Shown here: piece after piece, positions 27,623 to 36,503 of the stretch
How the letters are laid out: every line of letters starts with the position of its first letter
How positions within the stretch are numbered: the first letter of the stretch is position 1
From: Rhizobium sp. ASV20
GTDB lineage: Bacteria; Pseudomonadota; Alphaproteobacteria; Rhizobiales; Rhizobiaceae
Assembly (NCBI RefSeq): GCF_016429015.1
Contig: NZ_JAELTU010000041.1
Coordinates: 1 to 47,441 of the forward strand
Length of the DNA stretch: 47,441 bases
Direction of reading: 5' to 3'
Program-made: the position numbers and the translations under genes
The notes under the pieces: model-generated
The model's database searches: none
Seen by the model: only the letters and a program-made list of their open reading frames with translations
What the model was told of the DNA's origin: nothing

Positions 27623-28582
27623 TCAAGGATCCTCTGCAAAGGGTTCAAGCTGGTATCGGCCCTCGGCAAAGCCGCGAACCCTCAGGATTTCGCCAATCCT
27701 GCGGCCATTTGGCGTTCGCTCGATCGACACGACAAGGTCGACGGCATCGCCAATGACATCTTCCATCGGTCGTTGACTGGCCTCGGCGGTCAATTGCTCC
27801 AGGCGCTTGAGGGCGGAGCGCGCGGTATTCGAATGGATCGTCGCCACCCCGCCGGGATGGCCGGTGTTCCATGCTTTCAGAAGCGTAAGGGCTGCCCCGT
27901 CGCGGACCTCGCCGACGATGATGCGGTCCGGACGCAGCCTGAGCGTGCTCTTCAATAGCCGCGACATGTCGACGGTGTCGCTGGTGCGAAGGTAGACGAG
28001 ATTGTCGCCCGAACAGCGGATCTCAGCCGTGTCTTCAAGTATGACGAGCCGGTCGTCTGGTATTATGGAGGCGATCTCGGAGAGAATTGCGTTGGCAAGC
28101 GTCGTCTTTCCCGAGCCGGTGCCGCCGGAGACGACCATGTTCAACCTCGCGCGGATTGCGCCGCGGATGATCCCAGCCTGAGTGGCCGACATGACCTTCC
28201 GGGCAACATAGTCGTCGAGCGGAATGGAATGGGAGGCGCGGCGGCGGATGGTGAAGGAAGGCGCCGCGACCACCGGCGGCAACAGCCCCTCGAACCGGTG
28301 TCCACCAATCGGCAGTTCACCCGATACGATCGGCCTGTCGTCATTGGCCTCAGAACCCAGGATATGTGCGACGCTGCCGATGATGGTCTCGGCTGCCGCG
28401 CGTGACATATTCCCGGCAGTACTCATGCCAATCCCGAGGCGCTCGACGAACAGGCGCCCGTCGGGATTGAGCATCACCTCCACCACTAACGGGTCCTCGA
28501 GGACGAGGCAGAGCTCGTAGCCAAGGGCGCTCTGGACCTTGTTGACGAGGCGGGACAGGCCACGATCGCTATGTCCTGGCAT
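27623..28582 (-). CDS. trbB: Conjugal transfer ATPase TrbB (VirB11)
   Basis: 319 residues. VirB11/GspE-type hexameric ATPase: Walker A GGTGSGKT (153-160), Asp box [12 protein letters not shown], Walker [17 protein letters not shown] and the His box [11 protein letters not shown]. Begins 3 bp after the traI stop, in the same operon. Confidence 0.96.
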   Translation of the reverse strand: MPGHSDRGLSRLVNKVQSALGYELCLVLEDPLVVEVMLNPDGRLFVERLGIGMSTAGNMSRAAAETIIGSVAHILGSEANDDRPIVSGELPIGGHRFEGLLPPVVAAPSFTIRRRASHSIPLDDYVARKVMSATQAGIIRGAIRARLNMVVSGGTGSGKTTLANAILSEIASIIPDDRLVILEDTAEIRCSGDNLVYLRTSDTVDMSRLLKSTLRLRPDRIIVGEVRDGAALTLLKAWNTGHPGGVATIHSNTARSALKRLEQLTAEASQRPMEDVIGDAVDLVVSIERTPNGRRIGEILRVRGFAEGRYQLEPFAEDP

Positions 28583-28585
28583 AGT

Positions 28586-29212
28586 CTAGGCCGCCTGCTG
28601 TGCGCGGAGGGAGTAGGTGGAGCGATAACAATCCGGGCGCAGCCGCTCGAAAATCGCGCGATCCGCCGAAAGAAGCCCGGCGACACAGGAGCTCTCCTCG
28701 ATCACGGCGACGTCTCCGAGCCGGTTGAGTGGCCAGCCGGCCCGACGCAGGATTCGTTCGAATTTGATATCGGTCGCGGTCGCGATGTCGGTATAGCCAT
28801 TAAGGAAGCACCACTCGATGATGCCGGCGAACATCATGAACGTCGCGAGATTTAGAGCGCCTGGCCCTCGCTCCTTGGTGATGCGGGTATTGACGCAGAA
28901 GCGTGAGCTCTCGATCATCCGTTCATGGGAGTTCAGATGCCCATTCTCCAGAAGCTGCGGAAAGACCATCTGCAGCATGGTCGGCCCGTTCGCCGGGAGT
29001 AGTCTTGCCGATCCCACGACGCACTGTCCCGTCGTGACTGCGAGAATGTAGGTCGGGTTAAGAGCGTCGAAGGCATCACGCTCCATGCCGTCGAAGCAAT
29101 GGACGTTCCATGACAGCCTGCCGCCAAAGACTTCGGCGCGAAGCTCATGCATCTGCTCGATCAGACCCACGTCAACTTGCGTTTCGGGCCTCGTAATTGC
29201 CGTGACATGCAT
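28586..29212 (-). CDS. traI: N-acyl-homoserine lactone synthase TraI (LuxI family)
   Basis: 208 residues from ATG 29212 (MHVTAITRPETQVDVGLIEQ), with GGGAGAG upstream. Conserved LuxI residues are visible: R, F and W in LRAEVFGGRLSW, the acidic residues in GMERDAFD, R in VGSARLLP, and E/R in ESSRFCV. It makes the acyl-homoserine lactone signal sensed by TraR. First gene of the trb operon, 58 bp from a tra-box-like dyad, which allows positive feedback. Confidence 0.93.
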   Translation of the reverse strand: MHVTAITRPETQVDVGLIEQMHELRAEVFGGRLSWNVHCFDGMERDAFDALNPTYILAVTTGQCVVGSARLLPANGPTMLQMVFPQLLENGHLNSHERMIESSRFCVNTRITKERGPGALNLATFMMFAGIIEWCFLNGYTDIATATDIKFERILRRAGWPLNRLGDVAVIEESSCVAGLLSADRAIFERLRPDCYRSTYSLRAQQAA

Positions 29213-29270
29213 GGGGTAGCTCTCCCGTGGACGACTGGCGGGAAACTGCATGGCAACGATCTGCCGATCT

Positions 29271-29288
29271 ACTGGCAAAAATGCGAGT
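29271..29288. promoter_or_regulatory. Probable tra box upstream of traI
   Basis: ACTGGCAAAAATGCGAGT is an 18-bp dyad that extends to 22 bp with CT...AG outside. It lies 58 bp upstream of the traI start, suitable for activation next to the -35 region. It shares the right half with the dyads at 29345 and 8637. Confidence 0.7.
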
Positions 29289-29344
29289 AGCCCCCAAAGC
29301 GATGAGGAGGACTTCGATGGAAGGCGACCATCCGTTCCGGGGCT

Positions 29345-29362
29345 ACTCGCAGAATTGCGAGT
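29345..29362. promoter_or_regulatory. Probable second tra box in the traI-repA region
   Basis: ACTCGCAGAATTGCGAGT has perfect 7-bp arms around a 4-bp centre and is the best version of the motif in this window. It lies between the sites for traI and repA; Ti plasmids carry tra boxes II and III in the same place, where they drive both trb and repABC. Confidence 0.75.
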
Positions 29363-29795
29363 TGGCGTCGGCGCGGCGTTCAATCATGGTCCTGTCCGCG
29401 CGCCATGCCCGTGCGCGTTGGCTTGATGCGGCTCGCGCCGGCGCGGCGCCAAAGGGGCATCGGAGCTGCTCGCCCCTGTGGTAACAGGTGAGTCGCCGGT
29501 AAGGAGAGATAAAGATGGATCGGAATGGTTGAAATCTGTGCGGTCTGCGCCTCGGCGATGGAAAGATCAACAAGAATCGCGGATAGTCATGCCGTTGCCT
29601 CGATCGGCGTAACCGGCTGATATCAAAGGGCTATCACTGATGGTAGACGATGCGACCGTAGGCTCGGAACCTGCCACTAAGGTTTTGTTAACCCTATTCT
29701 TCTTGCCATATGGCGGGAATCGGGCCTTATTGCCCGTATGCGGAATTGGGCGAGTGGTTCGCGAAAAACCGCAGATAACGCGAACAGGCAACATC
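29363..29795 (+). promoter_or_regulatory. repABC promoter/leader region
   Basis: 433 bp without a convincing gene. A plausible sigma-70 promoter is TTGCCA (29703-29708), 17 bp, CTTATT (29726-29731). The -35 overlaps the perfect palindrome GCCATATGGC (29705-29714), a likely RepA/RepB autorepression site. Quorum-responsive promoters could lie near the tra box at 29345. The assignments are by pattern only. Confidence 0.5.
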
Positions 29796-31010
29796 ATGGC
29801 AGAGACCGCAGAAGCGAAAAATTCTCAAAATCCCGGATTGAGATCCGTGATTGCCCGTCACGCTTCCTCGCTTTCTGCGCAGTTGCAAGCGCATCACACG
29901 AATATCTTTCCGCCGAATGCGCGCAAAGGTATTCGCACTTTCTCGCCGTCAGAAGCGGCAAAGCTCCTTGGTGTGGCCGAAGGCTATCTGCGCACCGTGG
30001 CATCGGATATGCCGGATTTCAACGTCGCCCAGGGCGCCGGTGGCCGTCGGATGTATTCGGTCGATGATATCGCCGCACTTCGCCGTCATCTCGATCAGGG
30101 CTCCCGGTCCAATGGCCGTTATCTGCCGCATCGCCGTGATGGCGAGGAACTGCAGGTGATCGCCGTCATGAATTTCAAGGGCGGTTCCGGCAAGACGACA
30201 ACGTCGGCGCATCTGTCTCAATATCTCGCCCTTCGTGGTTTCCGCGTTCTCGCAATCGACCTTGACCCGCAGGCATCCCTTTCCGCCTTGTTCGGCAACC
30301 AGCCTGAGCTTCACGTCGGTGAGAATGAAACGCTCTATGGCGCCATTCGCTATGACGATGAGCAGCGGCATATGAGCGAAGTGGTCCGCGCAACCTATAT
30401 TCCCGACCTACATCTCGTGCCCGGCAATCTCGAGCTGATGGAATTCGAGCACGATACGCCCCGCGCATTGCTCAAGCGTCAGTCTGGCGACACGCTGTTC
30501 TTTGCGCGTGTGCAGGCAGCGATCGCGCAAGTGGAAGAGAACTATGATGTCGTCGTCATCGACTGCCCTCCCCAGCTCGGCTTCCTGACCCTGTCGGCAC
30601 TGACGGCTGCAACATCGGTGCTCATCACGGTTCATCCGCAGATGCTCGACGTCATGTCGATGAACCAGTTCCTTTCGATGACAAGCGACCTTCTCGACGA
30701 GATCGCAGCCTCGGGCGCAGAGGATCGCCACAAGTGGATGCGTTATCTGATTACCCGCTTCGAGCCGACCGATGGGCCGCAAAACCAGATGGTTGCCTTT
30801 CTGCGGTCGATGTTTGCGGAGAATGTCATGATCAATCCGATGTTGAAGAGCACAGCGATTTCGGACGCCGGGTTGACGAACCAGACCCTTTTCGAAGTCG
30901 AGCGCGGCCAGTTCACCCGAACGACCTATGATCGCGCCCTCGAGGCTATGAACAATGTCAACGCCGAGATCGAGACGTTGATCAAGAAGGCATGGGGTAG
31001 AGCAGCATGA
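29796..31010 (+). CDS. repA: Plasmid partitioning ATPase RepA (ParA family)
   Basis: 404 residues from ATG 29796 (MAETAEAKNSQNPGLRSVIA); the open frame extends to 29640 but that part covers the promoter. An N-terminal winged-helix region (50-100) is followed by the ParA ATPase: deviant Walker A KGGSGKTT (128-135), DLDPQAS, and VVIDCPPQLG. With RepB it segregates the plasmid and represses repABC. Length is standard for RepA. The last codons overlap repB by 4 bp. Confidence 0.95.
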   Translation: MAETAEAKNSQNPGLRSVIARHASSLSAQLQAHHTNIFPPNARKGIRTFSPSEAAKLLGVAEGYLRTVASDMPDFNVAQGAGGRRMYSVDDIAALRRHLDQGSRSNGRYLPHRRDGEELQVIAVMNFKGGSGKTTTSAHLSQYLALRGFRVLAIDLDPQASLSALFGNQPELHVGENETLYGAIRYDDEQRHMSEVVRATYIPDLHLVPGNLELMEFEHDTPRALLKRQSGDTLFFARVQAAIAQVEENYDVVVIDCPPQLGFLTLSALTAATSVLITVHPQMLDVMSMNQFLSMTSDLLDEIAASGAEDRHKWMRYLITRFEPTDGPQNQMVAFLRSMFAENVMINPMLKSTAISDAGLTNQTLFEVERGQFTRTTYDRALEAMNNVNAEIETLIKKAWGRAA

Positions 31011-32002
31011 GCCGAAAGGATATCTTCGCCAAACTCCCGCCGATCGCAAATCCCGTCGAAGCAGAACCGTCTGTCGACTTCGAACGTCCGCTTCTTTCAA
31101 AGACGAAGCCGATGTCGGCGGTTACCAAGTCACTGGGAGATCTCAACGATCGAAGCCGTAGGGCCGATGAGATCGAGAAGCGGCTGGCCGAAGGCCAGGT
31201 CGTGGTCGAAATGGATGTCTCGCAAATCGATCCGTCTTTCGTGCGCGATCGTATGCCGGGCGATATCGCAGGTCTCGTTGCCTCGATCCGCGAACAGGGC
31301 CAGCAAGTCCCGATCCTGGTGCGCCCTCACCCGGAGGAAGCCGGCCGCTATCAGGTCGCGTTCGGTCATCGGCGCCTTCGCGCTCTCACTGAGCTCGGCC
31401 GCACCGTCAAGGCGATCGTTCGTAACCTTTCCGACGATGAGCTCGTCATCGCTCAGGGCCAGGAAAACAACGAGCGGAAGGATCTGTCCTATATTGAGAA
31501 GGCGCGCTTCGCCGACCAGCTGAAGGTTCGCTTCTCCCGTGAAACCATCATGTCGGCGCTGTCGGTTCAGAAGGGAGACCTCTCACTGATGCTGTCCGTC
31601 GTCGCGCGGATACCGGCCGAGCTGATCGAGTCTATCGGGCCGGCGCCTGGTGTCGGACGCAGAAGCTGGGTCGATCTCGCAGACTACCTCGAGGTCGACA
31701 GTAATCTGGACAAGGCAGTCGAGATCAGCGCCGAGCCGGAAGTGCAGGCCCTCCCCTCCGAGGAACGGTTCAAGGCGGTTCTCAGGCACGTCAAACCACG
31801 AACGGCCGCTCAATCGTCCGACGATTGGGAAACGCCGAACGGGCATCGACTTGGCCAGCTCAAAGCGAGCAAGAGCAAGCTCGATATTTCCATCGATAGA
31901 AAAGCGTCACCGGAATTTGCGGCGTTCGTCCTCGAACGTCTCCCGCAGCTGTTTGATGAGTTTCAATCGACGCAGACAGATGAACGAAACAACGGAGAGT
32001 AA
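31007..32002 (+). CDS. repB: Plasmid partitioning protein RepB (ParB family)
   Basis: 331 residues. The ParB/Spo0J N-terminal nuclease-like domain contains QQVPILVRPHPEEAGRYQVA, GHRRLRALTELG and ENNERKDLSYIEKA; an HTH region and a C-terminal dimerisation part follow. It should bind the parS palindromes, here in the array at 35096-36503. Start overlaps the repA stop (ATGA). Confidence 0.95.
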   Translation: MSRKDIFAKLPPIANPVEAEPSVDFERPLLSKTKPMSAVTKSLGDLNDRSRRADEIEKRLAEGQVVVEMDVSQIDPSFVRDRMPGDIAGLVASIREQGQQVPILVRPHPEEAGRYQVAFGHRRLRALTELGRTVKAIVRNLSDDELVIAQGQENNERKDLSYIEKARFADQLKVRFSRETIMSALSVQKGDLSLMLSVVARIPAELIESIGPAPGVGRRSWVDLADYLEVDSNLDKAVEISAEPEVQALPSEERFKAVLRHVKPRTAAQSSDDWETPNGHRLGQLKASKSKLDISIDRKASPEFAAFVLERLPQLFDEFQSTQTDERNNGE

Positions 32003-32009
32003 ACCGCAA

Positions 32010-32064
32010 AAAGAAAAGGCCCCAAAAACGTCGCCGTTCCGGAAGCCTCATCTCTCTTGTAGCG
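32010..32064 (-). ncRNA. Antisense counter-transcribed RNA (ctRNA, incA-alpha type)
   Basis: The repB-repC gap contains a minus-strand promoter: TTGACG (32099-32094), 17 bp, GATTCT (32076-32071). Transcription would start near 32064 and end close to a weak hairpin (CCGGAACG-GCGA-CGTTTTTGG) followed by a U-rich stretch near 32015. The size of about 55 nt and the position match the ctRNA that limits RepC synthesis and sets incompatibility in repABC plasmids. Ends are approximate. Confidence 0.65.
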
Positions 32065-32138
32065 AAGCAGAGAATCGCATTTCCGGGAATCATCGTCAAG
32101 AGTCTTTGGCATCGTTTTTGGTGAGCGCTTTTCCTTTG

Positions 32139-32150
32139 CCTTTCGAAAGG
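32139..32150 (+). promoter_or_regulatory. Hairpin over the repC ribosome binding site
   Basis: CCTTTCGAAAGG is a perfect 12-bp palindrome ending 9 bp before the repC ATG. Flanking CTTT and GAAAG can extend the stem. It overlaps the purine-rich ribosome site (AAAGGTGAAAGAAG), so folding would hide it, consistent with ctRNA-controlled repC translation. Confidence 0.55.
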
Positions 32151-32159
32151 TGAAAGAAG

Positions 32160-33374
32160 ATGCAGCCGGGAAGTGTGACGACGCCCTTTGGGCGGCGGCC
32201 GATGACGCTTGCGCTCGTGCGCGGGCAGCAGGCGGCAGCGGGAATCAAAGCAGGAAAGACGGTCGAGAAATGGAAAGTGTTCCGGGATGCCTCTGAGGCA
32301 CGGGAACGCCTGGGTGTGCATGACCGGAGCCTTACGCTCCTCGACGCTCTCCTCACTTTCTATCCGGAGAATGAATTGCGGCAGGATGCGCAACTGGTTG
32401 TGTTTCCATCGAACGCCCAGCTGACACTTCGGGCTCATGGAATAGCGGGGGCGACCATGCGGCGTCATCTTGCCGTGCTCGTCGATGCCGGGCTCATCAT
32501 CCGCAGAGATAGTGCCAACGGCAAACGATATGCGAGAAAGGACGATCAGGGCGGGATTGAAAGCGCCTATGGGTTCGACCTTTCGCCTTTGTTGGCAAGA
32601 TCAGAGGAACTGGCTGCGATGGCGCAAGAGGTCGCAGCCGCACGAGCCGCATTCCGAAGGACGAAGGAGGCGCTCACAATTTGTCGACGTGATATCCGCA
32701 AGCTCATTTCCGCAGCGATGGAAGAGGGCGTTCCAGGTGACTGGCAGGCGGTCGAAGCAGTCTACGTGTCGACCGTAGCGAGGATTCCGCGCTCTCCAAC
32801 GCTGAACGACGTCTCTGCTTGCCTCGAGGAAATGGAGCTCTTGCGCGAGGAGGTGCTCAATCGTTTGGAAATGCAAGCGAAAACACAAATAACAAGCACC
32901 AATGATGCTCAAAATGAGCGCCACATACAGAATTCAAATCCCGAATCCATCCATGAACTTGAACTCCTCTCTGAAGATCGGAAGGGGGCGACGCCGGATG
33001 ACAAACCGAGGCGCCTTGCCGAGCCGCTGAAGAGCTTTCCACTGGCAGTCGTGCTGAAGGCTTGCCCGCAAATTTCGGATTACGGACCTGAGGGCGGTAT
33101 CAACAGTTGGCGCGACCTGATGTCGGCGGCGATTGTGGTTCGATCGACTCTCGCGGTAAGTCCGTCGGCCTATCGGAACGCCTGCGAGGTCATGGGCCAG
33201 GAAAACGCTGCCGTTGCAATGGCATGCATCCTGGAAAGAGCGAACGTCATCAACTCGGCCGGCGGTTATCTTCGTGATCTCACCAGGCGCACAGCGAAAG
33301 GTGAATTCTCCCTTGGACCGATGGTCATGGCTCTTTTGAATACAAGCGGCAACGGTCGGGCCCGCGCGGGATGA
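32160..33374 (+). CDS. repC: Replication initiator RepC; likely contains oriV
   Basis: 404 residues from ATG 32160 (MQPGSVTTPFGRRPMTLALV), the standard RepC start. The N-terminal half is a winged-helix DNA-binding region (LRAHGIAGATMRRHLAVLVD); the C-terminal half carries LKACPQISDYGPEGGINSWR, typical of RepC. In this family the origin lies inside repC; the AT-rich stretch near 32875-32955 is the probable melting region. RepC acts mostly in cis, and its level is set by the ctRNA. Confidence 0.95.
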   Translation: MQPGSVTTPFGRRPMTLALVRGQQAAAGIKAGKTVEKWKVFRDASEARERLGVHDRSLTLLDALLTFYPENELRQDAQLVVFPSNAQLTLRAHGIAGATMRRHLAVLVDAGLIIRRDSANGKRYARKDDQGGIESAYGFDLSPLLARSEELAAMAQEVAAARAAFRRTKEALTICRRDIRKLISAAMEEGVPGDWQAVEAVYVSTVARIPRSPTLNDVSACLEEMELLREEVLNRLEMQAKTQITSTNDAQNERHIQNSNPESIHELELLSEDRKGATPDDKPRRLAEPLKSFPLAVVLKACPQISDYGPEGGINSWRDLMSAAIVVRSTLAVSPSAYRNACEVMGQENAAVAMACILERANVINSAGGYLRDLTRRTAKGEFSLGPMVMALLNTSGNGRARAG

Positions 33375-33640
33375 CGGTGTGGCAAGGGGTATTCGCTTTG
33401 TGAGAATTCAGGGACGCTGGCCAAAGCTCTCAATGGCCGCATACCCCCAGATCGGTGGTGAATGTTTCTCCGTCTTCCGCACGAGCATTTCCAGATGGCG
33501 GCTCAGTTTCCTGAGCGAGCCTGGGTGCAGGTCATGCGGATGTTCAATCGGGACTTCTCCCCGGTAGGGGTAATGACGTCATCAAAGAATTGCGCGATCT
33601 CAACCCGCTCGTTCTGAGGAAAAAGGACCGTTTAAGTTAC
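33375..33640 (-). other. Gap after repC with a short coding-like remnant
   Basis: On the minus strand, 33578-33408 reads HYPYRGEVPIEHPHDLHPGS and then LRKLSRHLEMLVRKTEKH, ending WGYAAIESFGQRP before a stop. It looks protein-like but has no start codon (a TGA lies just upstream at 33581), so I treat it as a possible gene fragment. No other gene is supported here. Confidence 0.25.
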
Positions 33641-34411
33641 CTAGAGCTGCCGAAGATCTGCTGCTGTCATCCGCTCGGCCGTATCGATGAATGACTGGCC
33701 ATTTTGTATTACTTTATACAAAGGATCGTTCTTCATCGCCGCGTAGTCGATTTTGCCCACCGCCTCTTCGATGGGCGGAAGCAGATCAAACTGGCGTTGT
33801 AAGATGGCCGAATGCGACTTGTTTACCCGTCCACCGATCATTGAGGCGATCACGTCTGCTCTGGCCTGCGCCAAGTCAGGCCCATTGGTGCCGTTGACGC
33901 TGTCCGGCAGCTGGGCGAGGAGGCGGTCCGATACCCCACCGTAAATGGTAACGACGCCTTGGTTGCCGATCGTCGCGACGGTTCTTCCGCCAGCGGTAAT
34001 CGTGACATACGGCTTAAGCTTCGGCTCGTTCGAACTGTCCGGATCGGAATAGCTTGTGTATTGCCGCTCAAGATATTGCTTATCAGCTTCGATAGACTGA
34101 CGCCGATCTTCGATGAAGTTCTTGTATTCGACGTCTGTCAGCTTCGTTATGTCGACTTCAAGTTTTGACACGTCGACGTCGATCACGGTTCCCGTCAATA
34201 CTTTGCCGTCGATAATCACGATCACCTTTTGCGGTCGATTGTCGGCCGCTGACGGAAAGCTGTCGCGGGCCGCCAGATTGCGATTGTCGGATTCGGCGTT
34301 CTGCGCGGACCGACTAATAAATTAGCTATCGGGATTGGACGATGCCGCTTTGTCTTTAGCCAGAGAATAACTGGTTAAGTTAACATAGGATGGAGACACG
34401 ATCGTCGTCAT
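33641..34411 (-). pseudogene. Hypothetical protein gene interrupted by an in-frame TAA
   Basis: From ATG 34411, which follows a GGGGGA site, the frame reads MTTIVSPSYVNLTSYSLAKD and reaches a TAA at codon 30 (34324-34322). The same frame continues without a break: SAQNAESDNRNLAARDSFPS, then NRPQKVIVIIDGKVLTGTVI and on to the stop at 33641, 256 codons in all. The downstream part alone (194 residues from GTG 34225) is open but lacks a good ribosome site. The frame continuity argues for a single gene with a nonsense mutation. The C-terminal part has MIGGRVNKSHSAILQRQFDL and a helical end. No family recognised. Confidence 0.6.
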
Positions 34412-35095
34412 GGCAAATCCCCCACGGTTGCAACTCTTGTGTGCCATTGGATCCTTGCGCCAACCTCCCCTTGCGTAAGTAAGGGTCTCTATCCGGGAGA
34501 TTGCAATGTGTCCGCGATCAAGGGAAGCACTGTGGTCGGAGAAGCCCTGCCCGCGAAATCTCCCTCCGGGACGTCGAGTTTCGCAAGCTCAATTGAAGAA
34601 GCGGTCGCTTCCCTCAGTGATTTGACGTTGAGGAAGAAAATCAGGATCTGACGACGCATCCAACCTATCAACGCACGATGACCTTATGTGCTCGGGGACG
34701 CCCATCGATGTCGTCGTGCACTCGCATCTCGCCGGCTCACTGCTCTTAGGCGGGATCGCTCGCATAGAAGCCTATCAAACGCCATCCGCTGGCAAGAACT
34801 GACAGCGAGGTGTCGTGACACAGTTCGCGTCTCGCGCCCTGCTCTTTTATCGCTACCATCAATAATATCGTGGGGCAGAATCCCAGGTGCTGGATATGCC
34901 TAGATGGCTGCAACAGTTCCAATAACTGCAGAGGTCAGGGGGCGTCGCTTGGTGTCATATAAGTGGAAAAGGTGAACGCATCCCCGCCGGCTAACTCAAG
35001 CTCATCCGGATTCCGGCTTCGTATGTCCCCTCCCCTCCTCCGCTCCCTCGCACATAGCCAAACATCGTCATCTTCGGTGGATGCTCCTTCGGGGC
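34412..35095. other. Region without a confident gene
   Basis: A small plus-strand frame at 34508-34651 (GTG start after CGGGAG; MSAIKGSTVVGEALPAKSPS, then FASSIEEAVASLSDLTLRKK) could encode a 47-residue peptide, but support is weak. I see nothing else before the parS array. Confidence 0.25.
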
Positions 35096-35117
35096 AAAGT
35101 TTGCCGCGGCAAACTTT
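35096..35117. repeat. parS: parS copy 1
   Basis: AAA-GTTTGCCGCGGCAAAC-TTT, a perfect 22-bp palindrome. The 16-bp core fits the RepABC parS consensus GTTNNNNGCNNNNAAC, the target of RepB. The following sequence starts TTCGGCGAGCGAGACCTC and is related to the spacers after copies 2 and 3. Confidence 0.85.
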
Positions 35118-35316
35118 TCGGCGAGCGAGACCTCGTCGTGTCGGGGGCGCGGCGTGACGTTCATAGGTTGTCGCGTGACACTCGCATCATGTGGTCTGCG
35201 TGCCATACAGATAGCGCGTGCGAATATCCAAGACCGGTCCGATTTCTCCTCATGTGAGTCCAATGAAGCAATCCCGGGGAGCCGCTTCTGTCGCAGTGGT
35301 TAGTTGTCCGCCTAAA

Positions 35317-35338
35317 AAAGTTTGCCGCGGCAAACTTT
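35317..35338. repeat. parS: parS copy 2
   Basis: Identical 22-bp palindrome, 221 bp after copy 1. The spacer that follows begins TTCGGTGAGTGAGGCCCTC and contains GCATTATG 65 bp downstream. Confidence 0.85.
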
Positions 35339-35521
35339 TCGGTGAGTGAGGCCCTCTTGTCTGGGGCGGGCCTTTGGATGTGTGAGTTGCTGTTTGAAAA
35401 TTGCATTATGCGCTCAAAACTCCAATTTGGTCGGGCGTGATGAGACCCGAGACAGCCGGTGGCTCTGAGCGACGGCGTCGGGGATCCGTCGGCGTCGCAC
35501 TGTCTTTCGCTCGCCCCAAAA

Positions 35522-35543
35522 AAAGTTTGCCGCGGCAAACTTT
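35522..35543. repeat. parS: parS copy 3
   Basis: Identical 22-bp palindrome, 205 bp after copy 2. The spacer begins TCGGCCAGCTGGCCCCTC and contains GCATCATG at the same phase (67 bp) as in the earlier units. Confidence 0.85.
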
Positions 35544-35744
35544 TCGGCCAGCTGGCCCCTCCTCTCTCGGCTTGGGCTTCACACTTTCATAAATAGCTGT
35601 TCGAAGATCGCATCATGCGTTCCAAACGCCAAAGCGGGTCGCACAGGAGAACACCTGAGGATTACCCGAGGTTTCCTTTGGCCTGGCTCCTATAGACGAC
35701 ATTGGGGGCTCGCTGGCATCCCACTGCTGTTCGCCGTTCAAAGA

Positions 35745-35766
35745 AAAGTTTGCCGCGGCAAACTTT
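35745..35766. repeat. parS: parS copy 4, with extended 36-bp palindrome
   Basis: Identical 22-bp palindrome, 223 bp after copy 3. Here the symmetry extends to 36 bp (35738-35773) through the flanks TCAAAGA and TCTTTGA, the longest arms in the array. Confidence 0.85.
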
Positions 35767-35943
35767 TCTTTGACACCATCCGATCTTCGAACCATCGCCC
35801 AATCGGCGGATCGCCCTTTGAAGGTGAAGCTCAGATACTCTGGCCGGGGGGCCGGCGCTCGACAGCTGGCTTTCCAAGCTCAAGGAGTACGCATGTGGAT
35901 GTGCTCCTACACGTCTATAGGTGGGTTCATTGCTGCCGTCCTG

Positions 35944-35965
35944 AAAGTTTGCCGCGGCAAACTTT
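35944..35965. repeat. parS: parS copy 5
   Basis: Identical 22-bp palindrome, 199 bp after copy 4. The spacer that follows is not obviously related to the units near copies 1-3. Confidence 0.85.
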
Positions 35966-36130
35966 TCTCAACAGTGCTCTTTCGGCTTCATTCCATCGAG
36001 AATGTGCAGGGGCATTCAGAAGGTGCGGCTCAGACGTGCTGTTCAACAGTCTGGCGATGCGGGTTGAATGCGCTGGATGAGCATGCGTTTGTCTCTTGAG
36101 CGTGCGGCCCTTCGATGGCCCCGTAACCCA

Positions 36131-36152
36131 AAAGTTTGCCGCGGCAAACTTT
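36131..36152. repeat. parS: parS copy 6
   Basis: Identical 22-bp palindrome, 187 bp after copy 5. Confidence 0.85.
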
Positions 36153-36481
36153 TAACCGAGCACGTGTCCCCTTCGCGAATGCGCGGGATCCCACATGAGG
36201 TCGTACCGCAGCGGTCTCGCCTGCATCGACATTCTCGTAATGCAAAGTTCTTCAACTTGCATTTAACGATGTCTCCGGCCTCCAATGGGCTGCAGGCGGT
36301 GAAACTCATTGGGAAGCGACAATACGAACCTGCCGAACAGAGCCGCTTCGTCAATGTCGATCGCGACGTAATGATCCCCAACCCTCGCCGTTTCCATGAG
36401 CTAATACTTGCGGGCAGCATTGCCACCCTTCGGATTTTCGGCTCTTGGGAGAGGACCGCATCAGGGTCTTGGTGTGAGAAT

Positions 36482-36503
36482 AAAGTTTGCCGCGGCAAAC
36501 TTT
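36482..36503. repeat. parS: parS copy 7
   Basis: Identical 22-bp palindrome, 351 bp after copy 6; the gap is nearly two periods, but no degenerate site is visible at the midpoint. Confidence 0.85.

Noticed and set aside
35096..36503. CRISPR array from regularly spaced repeats
   Set aside because: Repeats are perfect 22-bp palindromes about 200 bp apart, not 30-bp spacing; no cas genes; the motif fits parS.
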